This document shows, piece by piece, positions 1 through 7,548 of a stretch of DNA of 42,875 nucleotides. Both the position numbers and the translations under genes were made by a program. Location of the stretch: the NCBI RefSeq assembly GCF_000224515.1, contig NZ_AGAF01000021.1, positions 1 through 42,875 on the forward strand, in the 5' to 3' direction. The DNA is from Desulfosporosinus sp. OT. Lineage in GTDB: Bacteria; Bacillota; Desulfitobacteriia; Desulfitobacteriales; Desulfitobacteriaceae. The first letter of the stretch is position 1. Each line of letters begins with the position of its first letter. The notes under the pieces are model-generated. The model saw only the letters and a program-made list of their open reading frames with translations. It had not been told where the DNA came from and searched no databases.

Positions 1-1
1 G

Positions 2-217
2 GGATATCAAAACGTAAATCAAATAGCAAATAAGCAACAACTAACAACCTCAATACATATCATAAGTTGTTGGATGGTAATTGTCAACCCAAATTCTTGG
101 AATTATGGCTTTCGCTTAGCAATAGTTTCTGAAAACCCTAATTCTATTGAGAGAGTTTACTGTTTTTCCCTAAGCTTATCAGAAGGGTATGGCGAGAATA
201 TCAAGATACAGAATTGA
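2..217 (+). CDS. C-terminal end of an unidentified protein (5' end outside the window)
   Basis: Reading frame 2 is open from the window edge for 71 codons and ends with TGA at 215-217. The translation has protein-like character, for example SWNYGFRLAIVSENPNSIER followed by a Ser/Leu-rich stretch and the ending YGENIKIQN. No start codon with a ribosome site lies inside the stretch, so the gene would begin upstream of the window. I do not recognise the family. An open frame of this length in AT-rich DNA can arise by chance, so the call is tentative. The importer genes that follow have their own leader region and are probably a separate transcript. Confidence 0.35.
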   Translation, partial: GYQNVNQIANKQQLTTSIHIISCWMVIVNPNSWNYGFRLAIVSENPNSIERVYCFSLSLSEGYGENIKIQN

Positions 218-253
218 CCTTATGTTATAAAATATGGTATAGTTCTATATGTA

Positions 254-280
254 ACAACTTAATATATAACTATAAGTTGT
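254..280. promoter_or_regulatory. 8-bp inverted repeat upstream of the amino-acid importer
   Basis: ACAACTTA (254-261) and TAAGTTGT (273-280) form a perfect inverted repeat with an 11-base AT-rich spacer, about 125 bases before the binding-protein start. The half-site TAAGTTGT also occurs at 63-70. This looks like a regulator-binding site or a short hairpin in the leader. Regulator and sense of control cannot be told from the sequence. Confidence 0.35.
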
Positions 281-332
281 CAGATACATAGTGTTTGTTT
301 TCGTTACATTCACTCATCGGGAGGTGGTTTAA

Positions 333-368
333 TTGTTTGTTATGGAGTCTTCAAGTTATGTAGTGTAA
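333..368 (+). CDS. possible 11-codon leader peptide before the amino-acid importer
   Basis: A strong ribosome site (GGAGGTGG, 320-327) lies five bases before a TTG that opens an 11-codon frame reading MFVMESSSYVV, closed by TAA at 366-368. It ends 36 bases before the start of the binding protein. A ribosome site this good with no long gene behind it suggests a leader peptide or a decayed start. There is no run of a single amino acid that would point to attenuation. It may be chance. Confidence 0.2.
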   Translation: MFVMESSSYVV

Positions 369-404
369 AAATACTTTTAGGTTCAGAGGAGGTAGAAAAG
401 GTTA

Positions 405-1214
405 ATGAAAAAGTTTAATGTACTTATCCTTGTCACCATAATTTTGCTGGTAGCGACCGGCTGTAGTGCATCAAAGAGTAATTCTGTCACAGCAACAACA
501 AATAGTAATTCTAACGCCACAACAACCTTGGACCAGATTAAAGCTGATGGAAAGTTGACCTATGCCATGAGTGGACAGTACCCACCCTTTAATTATTTTA
601 ATGAGCAGAACCAACTTACTGGATTTGATGTGGAAATAGGTCAGGAGATTGCCAAGAGAATTGGTGTGAAACCAGCACCCATCGCTACCGAATGGGATGG
701 ACTCATCGCTGGGTTAAAAGCTAGCAAATTTGATCTGATCTTAGGAAGTATGGCTATTACGGATGAGAGACTGAAGGAAGTCTATTTTAGTACCCCTTAT
801 TATCGCTCGGGAGCCCAAGTAATTGTTTCCACTGACTCGAACATCAGCGGAGGGGATGATCTTAAAGACAAAACGGTTGGGGTTGTTCTGGGTACAACAT
901 TTGAAACGAAAGCACGAGAATTGGGGGCAACTGTAAAGACGTATAAAGGTGACCCTGATGCCTTTAATGATATGGTCAATGGCCGACTTGATGCCGTGGT
1001 TACTGATAAAATTGTCGGTTTAAATGCAATTAAGAAGAATAATTACCCCTTTAAACTGGCTGGTAATTTGCTTTATGAGGAGAAGATGGGGATCGCCATT
1101 CGTAAAGACAGTCCAAAATTACTGGAAGCCGTGAACAACGCTTTAGCCAAAATGATGGAAGACGGAACCTATAAAAAAATTAGCGAAAAATATTTCAGTG
1201 CAGATATTCGTTAA
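405..1214 (+). CDS. amino-acid ABC importer, substrate-binding lipoprotein (family 3)
   Basis: Captures a polar amino acid outside the membrane and delivers it to the permease and ATPase encoded just downstream. The protein has 269 residues. A lipoprotein signal (MKKFNVLILVTIILLVATGC) places the lipidated Cys at residue 20, followed by a Ser/Thr/Asn-rich linker. The mature part starts with KADGKLTYAMSGQYPPFNYF and contains LTGFDVEIGQEIAKRIGV, both typical of family 3 solute-binding proteins (GlnH/HisJ/FliY type). The ATG follows an AGAGGAGGT ribosome site. The three genes 405-2695 lie in the order binding protein, permease, ATPase with small gaps and surely form one operon. The exact substrate (cystine, glutamine, arginine or another) cannot be told from sequence alone. 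Confidence 0.9.
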   Translation: MKKFNVLILVTIILLVATGCSASKSNSVTATTNSNSNATTTLDQIKADGKLTYAMSGQYPPFNYFNEQNQLTGFDVEIGQEIAKRIGVKPAPIATEWDGLIAGLKASKFDLILGSMAITDERLKEVYFSTPYYRSGAQVIVSTDSNISGGDDLKDKTVGVVLGTTFETKARELGATVKTYKGDPDAFNDMVNGRLDAVVTDKIVGLNAIKKNNYPFKLAGNLLYEEKMGIAIRKDSPKLLEAVNNALAKMMEDGTYKKISEKYFSADIR

Positions 1215-1268
1215 CCAAAACAAATTAGCAAAGGGGTGTAGCTCTGATCAGACTGGAGGAGAATTACT

Positions 1269-1937
1269 TTGAATCTTGACTTTAGTAAAATCATTAAATA
1301 TCTGCCTTATCTGTTGCAGGGGGCAGGTTTAACCATAGAACTTGCCATACTAGGAATTGCATTGGGCATCTTTATAGGTCTGGTCGCAGCTCTCCTGAAG
1401 ATATCTCACACACCTCTACGGTTTATTGCTCATTTTTACATTTGGCTGGTCCGGGGAACTCCTTTGCTTGTTCAGCTATTTCTTATCTATTTCGGTTTAC
1501 CACAGCTGGGCATTACCTTGGATGCTTTTCCTTCTTCTGTACTGGGACTGGGAATTAACAGCGGGGCGTATCTCGCCGAAGTATTTAGGGGAGGAATTGA
1601 AGCTATTCCCGTAGGGCAAACCGAAGCTTCTCTATCTCTTGGTATGGGGAAGTTCTTATCCATGCGTAGGATTATTTTCCCTCAAGCTTTGCGGATTTCG
1701 TTGCCGGCATTAGGCAATCAGTTTATCATCACTCTGAAAGATTCCTCGCTTTGTTCCGTCATAACAATGTCGGAGCTCCTGCAAACTTCTCAACGCTTTG
1801 CCAGTGTGACATTTGCCTCTATGGAATTCTACACGGCCGCCGCTGCATTTTATTTACTGATGACTACTGTGTTATCCGCTGTTTTAAGCAGTCTTGAATG
1901 GCGATTATCCACAGAAAATCGGACAAAGGGGTGCTGA
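1269..1937 (+). CDS. amino-acid ABC importer, permease (HisM/GlnP family)
   Basis: Membrane channel subunit of the importer, 222 residues, starting at TTG behind the site GGAGGA. About five membrane segments can be seen. The segment [20 protein letters not shown] is the signature of HEQRo-type amino-acid permeases (RGTPLLVQ), and the ATPase-contact (EAA) loop is visible as [20 protein letters not shown]. It probably works as a homodimer with two copies of the ATPase. The gap to the binding protein is 54 bases, and the ATPase start lies two bases after this stop, so the two are translationally coupled. Confidence 0.9.
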   Translation: MNLDFSKIIKYLPYLLQGAGLTIELAILGIALGIFIGLVAALLKISHTPLRFIAHFYIWLVRGTPLLVQLFLIYFGLPQLGITLDAFPSSVLGLGINSGAYLAEVFRGGIEAIPVGQTEASLSLGMGKFLSMRRIIFPQALRISLPALGNQFIITLKDSSLCSVITMSELLQTSQRFASVTFASMEFYTAAAAFYLLMTTVLSAVLSSLEWRLSTENRTKGC

Positions 1938-1939
1938 TC

Positions 1940-2695
1940 ATGGAATTAGCTTACAAACCGGAAAAATCGATGATCGATGTCAATGGTCTAATCAAAGACT
2001 TTGGCAAGACACGTGTAATTGACGGGATCAATGCGACAGTATCCTCAGGCGAGGTCGTAGTACTGATCGGAGCAAGTGGTTCCGGAAAGAGCACTTTTTT
2101 GCGCTGTTTAAATGGACTGGAGACTATGACCGCTGGCGAAATCCTGATAGACAGAATGCCACTGGAAAGGAACTCAAGCAGTCTTAAGCAGATTCGGCGC
2201 CAGGTGGGAATGGTATTCCAGCAGTTCAATCTTTTCCCACACTTGACCGTGTTGGAGAATATTATCGAAGCCCCGATTCATGTACTTAAACAGGAAAAGG
2301 GCGCAGCAATTAAAGTTGCCCAGGATTTGCTCTCCAAGGTTGGCCTTTCCAATAAACAGGACTGCTATCCAGCAACGTTATCGGGAGGTCAAGGGCAAAG
2401 AGTAGCCATTGCTAGGGCGCTGGCAATGCAACCTAAAATCATGCTCTTTGATGAGCCAACATCAGCGCTTGATCCTGAGCTGGTTGGGGAAGTTCTCACT
2501 GTTATGAAACAGTTGGCTGAAGACGGTATGACCATGATTGTAGTAACCCATGAAATGGGCTTCGCCAGGGAAGTTGCTGATAGGGTGATCTTCATGGACA
2601 AAGGCCGTATTGTCGAAGAAGGCTCACCTTTTCAGATTTTTGGTAAACCACAGGAAAAACGAACCAAGGCCTTCCTCAGCAGGTTAAGTCATTAA
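1940..2695 (+). CDS. amino-acid ABC importer, ATP-binding protein (GlnQ family)
   Basis: Energises the importer by ATP hydrolysis at the inner face of the membrane. The ATG at 1940 is preferred over an in-frame ATG 42 bases upstream, which lies inside the permease gene; AAAGGGGTG precedes 1940. This gives 251 residues, usual for the family. Visible motifs are Walker [11 protein letters not shown]-loop [16 protein letters not shown], signature [16 protein letters not shown], Walker [15 protein letters not shown] and switch VVTHEMGFA. All match the polar amino-acid transporter ATPases. The signature helix carries GQGQR where GQQQR is more usual, a mild variation. A short hairpin follows the stop. 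Confidence 0.92.
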   Translation: MELAYKPEKSMIDVNGLIKDFGKTRVIDGINATVSSGEVVVLIGASGSGKSTFLRCLNGLETMTAGEILIDRMPLERNSSSLKQIRRQVGMVFQQFNLFPHLTVLENIIEAPIHVLKQEKGAAIKVAQDLLSKVGLSNKQDCYPATLSGGQGQRVAIARALAMQPKIMLFDEPTSALDPELVGEVLTVMKQLAEDGMTMIVVTHEMGFAREVADRVIFMDKGRIVEEGSPFQIFGKPQEKRTKAFLSRLSH

Positions 2696-2716
2696 TTAGC
2701 TGTTAGAAACAGCTAA
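2696..2716 (+). terminator. short hairpin after the amino-acid importer operon
   Basis: TTAGCTGTT and AACAGCTAA form a perfect 9-bp stem with a 3-base loop directly after the ATPase stop codon. There is no good run of T after it, so it may act as a weak terminator or as mRNA 3'-end protection. Confidence 0.45.
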
Positions 2717-2842
2717 TATTGCCCAGTAGAATGTTCGTAAAAAGCCGGAATTGTAGAGCAGTGTTTTTGCTTATGGCCAACTTTCCTTTAATGTTCTTGT
2801 GGAATATATTACCATTATGAACACACTAAAGGAGTTGCTGAA

Positions 2843-3046
2843 ATGAGCGAGAAAAAATGCGAGTGCAAATGCAAAAGTAAATCTAGCTCTAAAGAATTGC
2901 CCGTCCTGATCGGGGGCATTGTGGTATACGAATTGGCGATCATCATTGGTTTATTAGTGCTAATCTTCCTTGATTGTGATGCTCCATGTGAAAAACCGCA
3001 GACCAGTACTTTTGAATCTGAGGAAACTTTTCCAACCGAAGAGTAG
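2843..3046 (+). CDS. small Cys-rich single-span membrane protein
   Basis: A 67-residue protein with start ATG behind AAAGGAGTTGCTGAA. The first 20 residues are charged and rich in Cys and Lys (KKCECKCKSK, three Cys). They are followed by one hydrophobic segment (about residues 25-47, IGGIVVYELAIIIGLLVLIF), then a DCDAPCEK patch and an acidic tail ending ETFPTEE. The spacing of Cys residues on both sides of the membrane could bind metal or form disulfides, but no family is recognised. It stands alone, with its own strong terminator directly downstream, so it is probably a single-gene transcript. Confidence 0.6.
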   Translation: MSEKKCECKCKSKSSSKELPVLIGGIVVYELAIIIGLLVLIFLDCDAPCEKPQTSTFESEETFPTEE

Positions 3047-3050
3047 TAAA

Positions 3051-3091
3051 ATGAACCCCCGCATCACGGTCTATGTGATGCGGGGGTTCAT
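3051..3091. terminator. strong terminator, 17-bp stem
   Basis: A perfect 17-bp inverted repeat (3051-3067 and 3075-3091) with a 7-base loop and a CCCCCGC core. It starts a few bases after the stop of the small membrane protein and is followed by TTT. The opposite-strand gene ends 34 bases further on, so the hairpin can serve both directions. Confidence 0.9.
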
Positions 3092-3124
3092 TTAGAGTTT
3101 AGTTTAACAGGTAAGAGTTGTTGC

Positions 3125-3700
3125 TCAAATTGTGGAAGTAGTTGTAGTGCTTTCTGCAGGAATATTCAAATCAGTGCTAATTTGCTGAAGGTCAGTCAAT
3201 ACTTTTTGCATAGCGGTAATTTTGGCTTGGATGTCAGTTTGGAGTTTCTGCAAATCCGCGGTGATTCCTTCGACATTGTTTGCCTGGCGATCAGTATAAT
3301 ATTGCTGCCAATCAGTTAGACATATTTTCTTAGCATTTGTAATCGCTGTGATGTCATCTTGCATTGAAATCATATCGTTAAGAGCTGCAGAAAGAGCGGT
3401 ATAGTTTTTGGCCTGTTTGTCAGATTTCACTTGTTGTCGAACTTGGCTTTTTATAGAACGGAGCTGTTCGCGGATCTGGACCTCTTGTTTTTGAAGTTCG
3501 CGAATAGGTTCCATATATTGCTGGTACTGCTGTCGATTTTGATGACGCTCTTGAGCTTTCGTTGCCTTGTCTGTGGCGGAAGATTGAGTGGTCGGTGCTT
3601 GACTTGTATTCAAATCAGACGTGTTGTCGTCAGCAAGTACTGGAATGCTTAAACTAAGTACCAAAGTTAATGTCGCTGCCAAAGTTAATAATTTTTTCAA
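3125..3700 (-). CDS. secreted helical (coiled-coil) protein
   Basis: A 191-residue protein starting at TTG behind GAGGAGGGT. A Sec signal peptide (MKKLLTLAATLTLVLSLSIP, cleavage after ADA-like VLADD) is followed by a Thr/Ser/Gln-rich linker and a long charged, helix-forming region rich in Gln and Lys (RQQYQQYMEPIRELQKQEVQ), as in OmpH/Spy-like helical chaperones, though no family can be assigned. It resembles the protein at 4470-4979 in plan. The upstream region holds a promoter block (3884-3941) nearly identical to that before the operon at 4135-5330, so both are probably controlled by the two-component system at 5443-7535. Confidence 0.7.
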   Translation of the reverse strand: MKKLLTLAATLTLVLSLSIPVLADDNTSDLNTSQAPTTQSSATDKATKAQERHQNRQQYQQYMEPIRELQKQEVQIREQLRSIKSQVRQQVKSDKQAKNYTALSAALNDMISMQDDITAITNAKKICLTDWQQYYTDRQANNVEGITADLQKLQTDIQAKITAMQKVLTDLQQISTDLNIPAESTTTTSTI

Positions 3701-3883
3701 GGTAAACCCTCCTCGTAATTCAGGTTAATTTAGAGCTGTCGTAAGGCGTTGACGAGAGAATATAAAGCATTGTCCAAGATAGGTACTATTACCGGGTTGC
3801 TTAGCTTTAAGTCTGTAAATTAGGTTATAATAATAATTTTTCTCCTTTCATTTTCGTTTGCGATTTATTTTGTCTGACCATGG

Positions 3884-3941
3884 TTTGATTATAAGATTTC
3901 TCTGTAAAACAAAAACAGCTTTATTGTGAACGGAATGTAAA
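3884..3941 (-). promoter_or_regulatory. duplicated promoter block, copy 1 (drives 3125-3700)
   Basis: Read on the minus strand, the block holds TTTACATTCCGTTCACA (3941-3925), i.e. TTTACA-N5-TTCACA, then GTTTTTGTTTTACAG and a TATAAT box (3893-3888). The 33 bases at 3884-3916 are identical to 5383-5415, and the box region differs by few bases from 5424-5440. Direct hexamers spaced by five bases resemble binding sites of OmpR/PhoP-type response regulators. No good -35 hexamer lies 17 bases before TATAAT, which fits an activator-dependent promoter. The leader to the gene start is about 190 bases. Confidence 0.65.
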
Positions 3942-3973
3942 CATTTATTGTTCCTTTGACTGTTATTGTTTAA

Positions 3974-4084
3974 AGGAACTTACGCCTAGCCAAAAAGGAA
4001 GAACAAGATATGCTTGCCGAATTTGGCAAAGAGTATGGAGAGTACATGAAATCGACAAAAATGCTAATCTCTTTGATTGTGTGA
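3974..4084 (+). pseudogene. C-terminal remnant of an isoprenylcysteine carboxyl methyltransferase (ICMT)-like protein
   Basis: A frame closed by TGA at 4082-4084 reads LAKKEEQDMLAEFGKEYGEY followed by MKSTKMLISLIV. The pattern E...L...FG.EY..YM..TK.LI is the C-terminal tail of ICMT/phospholipid methyltransferase family membrane proteins. A stop codon lies at 3971-3973 and nothing of the membrane part remains, so this is a short relic. It lies against the direction of the surrounding operon. The terminator at 4097-4131 may originally have belonged to it. Confidence 0.5.
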
Positions 4085-4096
4085 TAAGAGAATTTC

Positions 4097-4131
4097 AACG
4101 CCCCCAATGCTGTCGGTGCGTTGGGGGCGTT
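4097..4131. terminator. bidirectional terminator, 11-bp GC-rich stem
   Basis: AACGCCCCCAA (4097-4107) and TTGGGGGCGTT (4121-4131) pair perfectly, with two further GC pairs inside the loop. TTTTA follows on the plus strand, and the minus-strand operon ends at 4135, so the hairpin most likely terminates that operon. Confidence 0.85.
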
Positions 4132-4134
4132 TTA

Positions 4135-4452
4135 TTACAAATTTCCTAAACTGTTGTCAAGTGAATCTAAAGTTTTGTCCAAAGAATTAAGTTGTTGGTC
4201 AATCTTCTGGTCGATTTCGGCTTGACCTTGAGCTGACCTACTGTTAATAATTGGAGCTTGCGCTTGTTTCTGTGCAGTACTGCTATTCGAGGACGGCAGT
4301 TTTGAGGTGCCTTGCTGATTAGAAGACTGGGCAACGGATGGATTCATAGTTTGGTTTGAGTTGGAAACGTTACCTTTAGTTCCACAGCCCGCAAGTATAA
4401 CAACGAGGAACACAACCATTCCTACATAAATTAGACGTTTGATTCTAATCAC
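4135..4452 (-). CDS. small lipoprotein with C-terminal acidic helix
   Basis: 105 residues. The lipoprotein signal (YVGMVVFLVVILAGCG) has the Cys near residue 23. The middle is a low-complexity Ser/Asn/Gln linker, and the end is a short amphipathic helix with repeated LD pairs (QKIDQQLNSLDKTLDSLDNS). It is anchored at the outer face of the membrane. The lipoprotein at 4995-5330 has the same plan (linker, then a short ELD/SL helix at the end), so the two look like paralogues on either side of the helical protein at 4470-4979. It is the last gene of the run, 17 bases after that protein. Function unknown; the shared C-terminal helix may bind the secreted helical partners. Confidence 0.65.
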   Translation of the reverse strand: MIRIKRLIYVGMVVFLVVILAGCGTKGNVSNSNQTMNPSVAQSSNQQGTSKLPSSNSSTAQKQAQAPIINSRSAQGQAEIDQKIDQQLNSLDKTLDSLDNSLGNL

Positions 4453-4469
4453 TCCCTTACGTATTGTTG

Positions 4470-4979
4470 TTACAACGCTGCTGCCTCATTTAAATCCGCA
4501 ATTATCCCTTGAAGGTCTTTAATTCTTGAATTTTGAATAGCGATAATACTGTTTAAAGAATTTTTGACTTCATCAAAATTCTTTTCCCGCTTAGCAACTC
4601 TTAAGTCGAGTGTTTCCTTTTGAATTTCGCCTATAGTACCTGCCAGAGATTGTTTATCTTGTTGGATAACTTTCAATTCCTCTTTAAGCGATTCGATTTG
4701 TTCTGGAGTCAAGTTGTCCTTGTTTTTAATATATTGTTTAATGTTGCTCTTGGCCTTATTATAGGCCTCTCTAGCTTCCGCTTTTAGGCTGAGAATTTGG
4801 GTGCGGTTAGTGCGTATCTCTTCCTGTAAAGGGGCTATTTCTGCAAGTTTAGCTCTATTTTCCGTCACAGTCTGTGAAACCCTACTTTTGACATTAGAAA
4901 GTGTTGATGCCTGAGCGAAGGCAATATTTCCGGTAAGTAATACCGTGGATAATAAAATGACCGAAACAATTTTCTTCAC
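4470..4979 (-). CDS. secreted helical protein with an LTPEQ motif (Spy/CpxP-like plan)
   Basis: 169 residues. A Sec signal peptide (MKKIVSVILLSTVLLTGNIA, cleaved after AFAQA) is followed by an almost fully helical, charged region with heptad-like spacing. It contains KNKDNLTPEQIESLKEELK. An LTPEQ motif in a small exported helical protein recalls Spy and CpxP, envelope chaperones of proteobacteria controlled by two-component systems. That link is an analogy, not a family match. A GGAGGG site precedes the ATG. It sits 15 bases after the lipoprotein at 4995-5330 and shares its promoter. Confidence 0.65.
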   Translation of the reverse strand: MKKIVSVILLSTVLLTGNIAFAQASTLSNVKSRVSQTVTENRAKLAEIAPLQEEIRTNRTQILSLKAEAREAYNKAKSNIKQYIKNKDNLTPEQIESLKEELKVIQQDKQSLAGTIGEIQKETLDLRVAKREKNFDEVKNSLNSIIAIQNSRIKDLQGIIADLNEAAAL

Positions 4980-4994
4980 AATGAACCCTCCTTA

Positions 4995-5330
4995 TTATTG
5001 ATTCAAATCAAGATCCGCATCTTGAGCATCTTCAAGTTTATTAATGTTGCTGAACAGGGAGTCTAATTCTTTGTCAACTTGGTTAAGTAATTCTGCTTTT
5101 TCAGTGCTGGACATAATGTTTTCGGATTTGGCAACGATTGCGCCACTCCCGGGTGTTTGAGTTGAAGTTGAGGTATCAGTGGATTTTGCAGTCGAATCTT
5201 TAGCATTCTTACCAGCTTGTGATGCAGTATTTTGACTCGTTTCATTTTGCTTTGAGGCTGGGTTACCATTTCCGCATCCGGTAAGAACCAGTGTTAAAAT
5301 AAGAATCAAGCCAACAAATAGTTTCTTCAA
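4995..5330 (-). CDS. small lipoprotein, first gene of the exported-protein operon
   Basis: 111 residues. Signal MKKLFVGLILILTLVLTGCG with the lipid-bearing Cys at residue 19, then a Ser/Thr/Gln/Lys linker, and a C-terminal helix (EKAELLNQVDKELDSLFSNI) ending in an Asp-rich tail (DADLDLNQ). Same plan as the lipoprotein at 4135-4452. The ribosome site AAAGGAGTATTTAA precedes the ATG. The duplicated promoter block, copy 2, lies about 55 bases upstream, directly after the sensor-kinase gene. This places the exported proteins downstream of, and probably under, the two-component system. Confidence 0.65.
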   Translation of the reverse strand: MKKLFVGLILILTLVLTGCGNGNPASKQNETSQNTASQAGKNAKDSTAKSTDTSTSTQTPGSGAIVAKSENIMSSTEKAELLNQVDKELDSLFSNINKLEDAQDADLDLNQ

Positions 5331-5382
5331 TTAAATACTCCTTTCATTTTTGTTTTCAGCATGCTCGCGTTTTTGACTATGA

Positions 5383-5440
5383 TTTGATTATAAGATTTCT
5401 CTGTAAAACAAAAACCTCATTATTGTGAACTGAATGTAAA
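5383..5440 (-). promoter_or_regulatory. duplicated promoter block, copy 2 (drives 4135-5330)
   Basis: Minus-strand order: TTTACATTCAGTTCACA (5440-5424), then the 33-base segment identical to copy 1 (5415-5383), which includes TATAAT (5392-5387). The block starts two bases after the kinase stop codon, so the exported-protein operon can be transcribed both by read-through from the regulator genes and from this promoter. The box fits an OmpR/PhoP-type response-regulator site. Confidence 0.65.
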
Positions 5441-5442
5441 CA

Positions 5443-6852
5443 TTATTTTTCGGGCAGCTCGAAGATTATTTCAGTTCCTGTTCCTACTTCGCTCACTGCC
5501 CAAATTTTCCCCTCATGAAGTTCAATTAGGCTTTTGGCAATATTTAGTCCAAGGCCTGTACCACCAGGTGATGATCGTGATTTATCGACTCGGTAAAATT
5601 TCTCAAAGATCAAGGGCAAGTCTTCGGGAGAAATCCCTATTCCTGTATCTCTAATCCTAAACTCTGTTATGGTTGATTTGCTTGTTACTTCGACCCATAT
5701 TGCTCCTCCATTTTCGGTATATTTAACTGCATTGTCAATAATATTTATTAATATTTGCTTGAGTTTATCTATATCGGCATATACCGTGACGGCATGATCA
5801 CATTCCAGAGTTAAACCAATGGATTTATTGTTCATAAAAACCCTGGTGCTGTTAATCACGGAGTCGAGAATGTCCTTAACAAGGTGTTTTTCTCGAAACA
5901 GCTTTATACTGCCTGACTGAATTTTGGCCAACTGGAGGATATCACTGGTCAACTTGGTCAGGCGTACGGTTTCATCTTTAATGATCGTTAGATATTTTTT
6001 ATAGTCAGCGGGTTGAACAATACCGTCCAACATTCCGCTCACAAAACCATTGATTGATGTTAAAGGAGTCCTCATATCGTGGGAAACGCTGGCGATAAAC
6101 TCACTGCGCATTTTTTCGGTACTGGCTAACTGATGCTTCATGTAGTTGAACGATTTGGCGAGTTTTGCAATCTCATCTTTTGTACTCACAACCAGGTCTT
6201 CAGAGGGTTCCCCTGAAGCTAGTTTGCCAGCGGCCATTTCTATTTGTTTAATGGGCTTAGATATCCTTTGCGAATTAAGATAGATCACGAGAGCACTTAT
6301 TATAATGAAGATAAAGGCCATAATCCAAATAATAAGATTAAGTTTAGCTAAGTTGCCATTGATCTGGCTGATCGGTGAAAATAACAGGATTGCTCCTGAA
6401 ATACCTGAATTTGTTTTCCAGGGGATTCCTGAAAAGACCACATACATGTCGAACTTCTCGGAATATTGCTTTTTGCGAAAAACCTTCTCTCCGTCCAAGA
6501 TCTTTTGTAAATCACTCAGCAAGTAGCTTTCTTGAAGATCTTCATCCATTTGAAGGCTTTTGGGGTATTGAAGAGCTTTCTTATCGATTCTTAGGGCATA
6601 GATCGTCGAGTCTGAAATATAGCCCATCGAATCAAGCGAAGTTTTAAGTTCCTTTTGAGAGATCTCTTCATTCTCCAGCTTATTTAAGAGTTCATTGACG
6701 TAATAGCCTGCTTTTTCAAGTTCCTTCTGCTTTTGATCGAAAACATACCAGTTATAGACCATGCTGATCAATAACGACAAAACAGCAATTACAGAGATGA
6801 TAATAGCCAGATAAGTTACAAGAAGTTTTCTAAAAATACTTTTAAACATCAT
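5443..6852 (-). CDS. two-component sensor histidine kinase (HAMP, HisKA, HATPase)
   Basis: 469 residues. Order of parts: a membrane segment near residues 8-32, an extracytoplasmic sensor domain of about 140 residues, a second membrane segment (IIWIMAFIFIIISALVIYL), a HAMP domain (ISKPIKQIEMAAGKLASGEP), the HisKA box FIASVSHDMRTPLTSINGF with the phospho-His, and an ATP-binding domain with N box IIDNAVKYTENGG and G boxes RDTGIGI and GGTGLGLNIAKSLI. The start overlaps the regulator stop by four bases (ATGA), giving coupled translation. The extracellular loop shows no known domain. Its likely targets are the small exported proteins just downstream. Confidence 0.92.
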   Translation of the reverse strand: MMFKSIFRKLLVTYLAIIISVIAVLSLLISMVYNWYVFDQKQKELEKAGYYVNELLNKLENEEISQKELKTSLDSMGYISDSTIYALRIDKKALQYPKSLQMDEDLQESYLLSDLQKILDGEKVFRKKQYSEKFDMYVVFSGIPWKTNSGISGAILLFSPISQINGNLAKLNLIIWIMAFIFIIISALVIYLNSQRISKPIKQIEMAAGKLASGEPSEDLVVSTKDEIAKLAKSFNYMKHQLASTEKMRSEFIASVSHDMRTPLTSINGFVSGMLDGIVQPADYKKYLTIIKDETVRLTKLTSDILQLAKIQSGSIKLFREKHLVKDILDSVINSTRVFMNNKSIGLTLECDHAVTVYADIDKLKQILINIIDNAVKYTENGGAIWVEVTSKSTITEFRIRDTGIGISPEDLPLIFEKFYRVDKSRSSPGGTGLGLNIAKSLIELHEGKIWAVSEVGTGTEIIFELPEK

Positions 6853-7535
6853 TTTACCTCAAGTTTATAGCCTACACCACGGAGGGTTTTTATGCTCCAT
6901 GATGGATTTTTGTCCCCAAAATTTTCTCTTAATCGTTTAATATGGACATCAACTGTTCGCGTATCCACTATAACATCGTAGTTCCAAACTTTTTCGAGCA
7001 GTTGATCTCTGGAAAAAACAATATTCTTGTTGTTTAGCAGAAAATAAAAAAGTTGGACTTCTTTAGGCTTTAAATCAATAAGCTGATCTCCTTGCCACAC
7101 CTCATATTTGTGAATATCTACTATAATATCTCCTAACTTAAGAATCCCTTCGACTCGTTCCGGATCTGCCTTGTTCTCTTTGAGGCGGGCCTTTATCCGA
7201 GCTATGACTTCTTTGGGTTCAAATGGCTTAACGATATAGTCATCGGCCCCGATGTCAAAACCTTGTATTTTGTCTTCGAGCATATCCCGTGCTGTCAGCA
7301 TAATGATGGGTATCGCGCTTGTACACCGGATGATCCTGCACACTTCCCATCCATTAATGACTGGCAACATGATGTCAAGCAAGATCAGATCGACTTTTTG
7401 TTCTTTGAGGATGCTAAGTGCCGAACTGCCATCATGGCAAAAAAGAAGCCTAAAGCCGGCATTAGTCAGGTAAAGATTTAATAGTTCGCAAATGTTTCTA
7501 TCATCATCGACGACCAAGATAATTTTGTCTTTCAA
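6849..7535 (-). CDS. two-component response regulator, OmpR family
   Basis: 228 residues, starting at TTG behind GGAGGTAAAC. The receiver domain shows the acidic pair VVDDDRN, the phospho-Asp in LILLDIMLPVINGWEV, Thr in IIMLTARD and Lys in DDYIVKPFEP. The C-terminal winged helix has KPKEVQLFYFLLNNKNIVFS and DVHIKRLRENFGDKNPSW. It forms an operon with the kinase. A perfect 13-bp inverted repeat abuts its ribosome site (7549-7575). Predicted targets are the TTTACA-N5-TTCACA boxes at 5424-5440 and 3925-3941. Confidence 0.92.
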   Translation of the reverse strand: MKDKIILVVDDDRNICELLNLYLTNAGFRLLFCHDGSSALSILKEQKVDLILLDIMLPVINGWEVCRIIRCTSAIPIIMLTARDMLEDKIQGFDIGADDYIVKPFEPKEVIARIKARLKENKADPERVEGILKLGDIIVDIHKYEVWQGDQLIDLKPKEVQLFYFLLNNKNIVFSRDQLLEKVWNYDVIVDTRTVDVHIKRLRENFGDKNPSWSIKTLRGVGYKLEVK

Positions 7536-7548
7536 TTAGTTTACCTCC

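Noticed and set aside
1-404. T-box or S-box leader before the amino-acid importer
   Set aside because: No T-box core and no SAM-aptamer core was found; only a short inverted repeat and a possible leader peptide.
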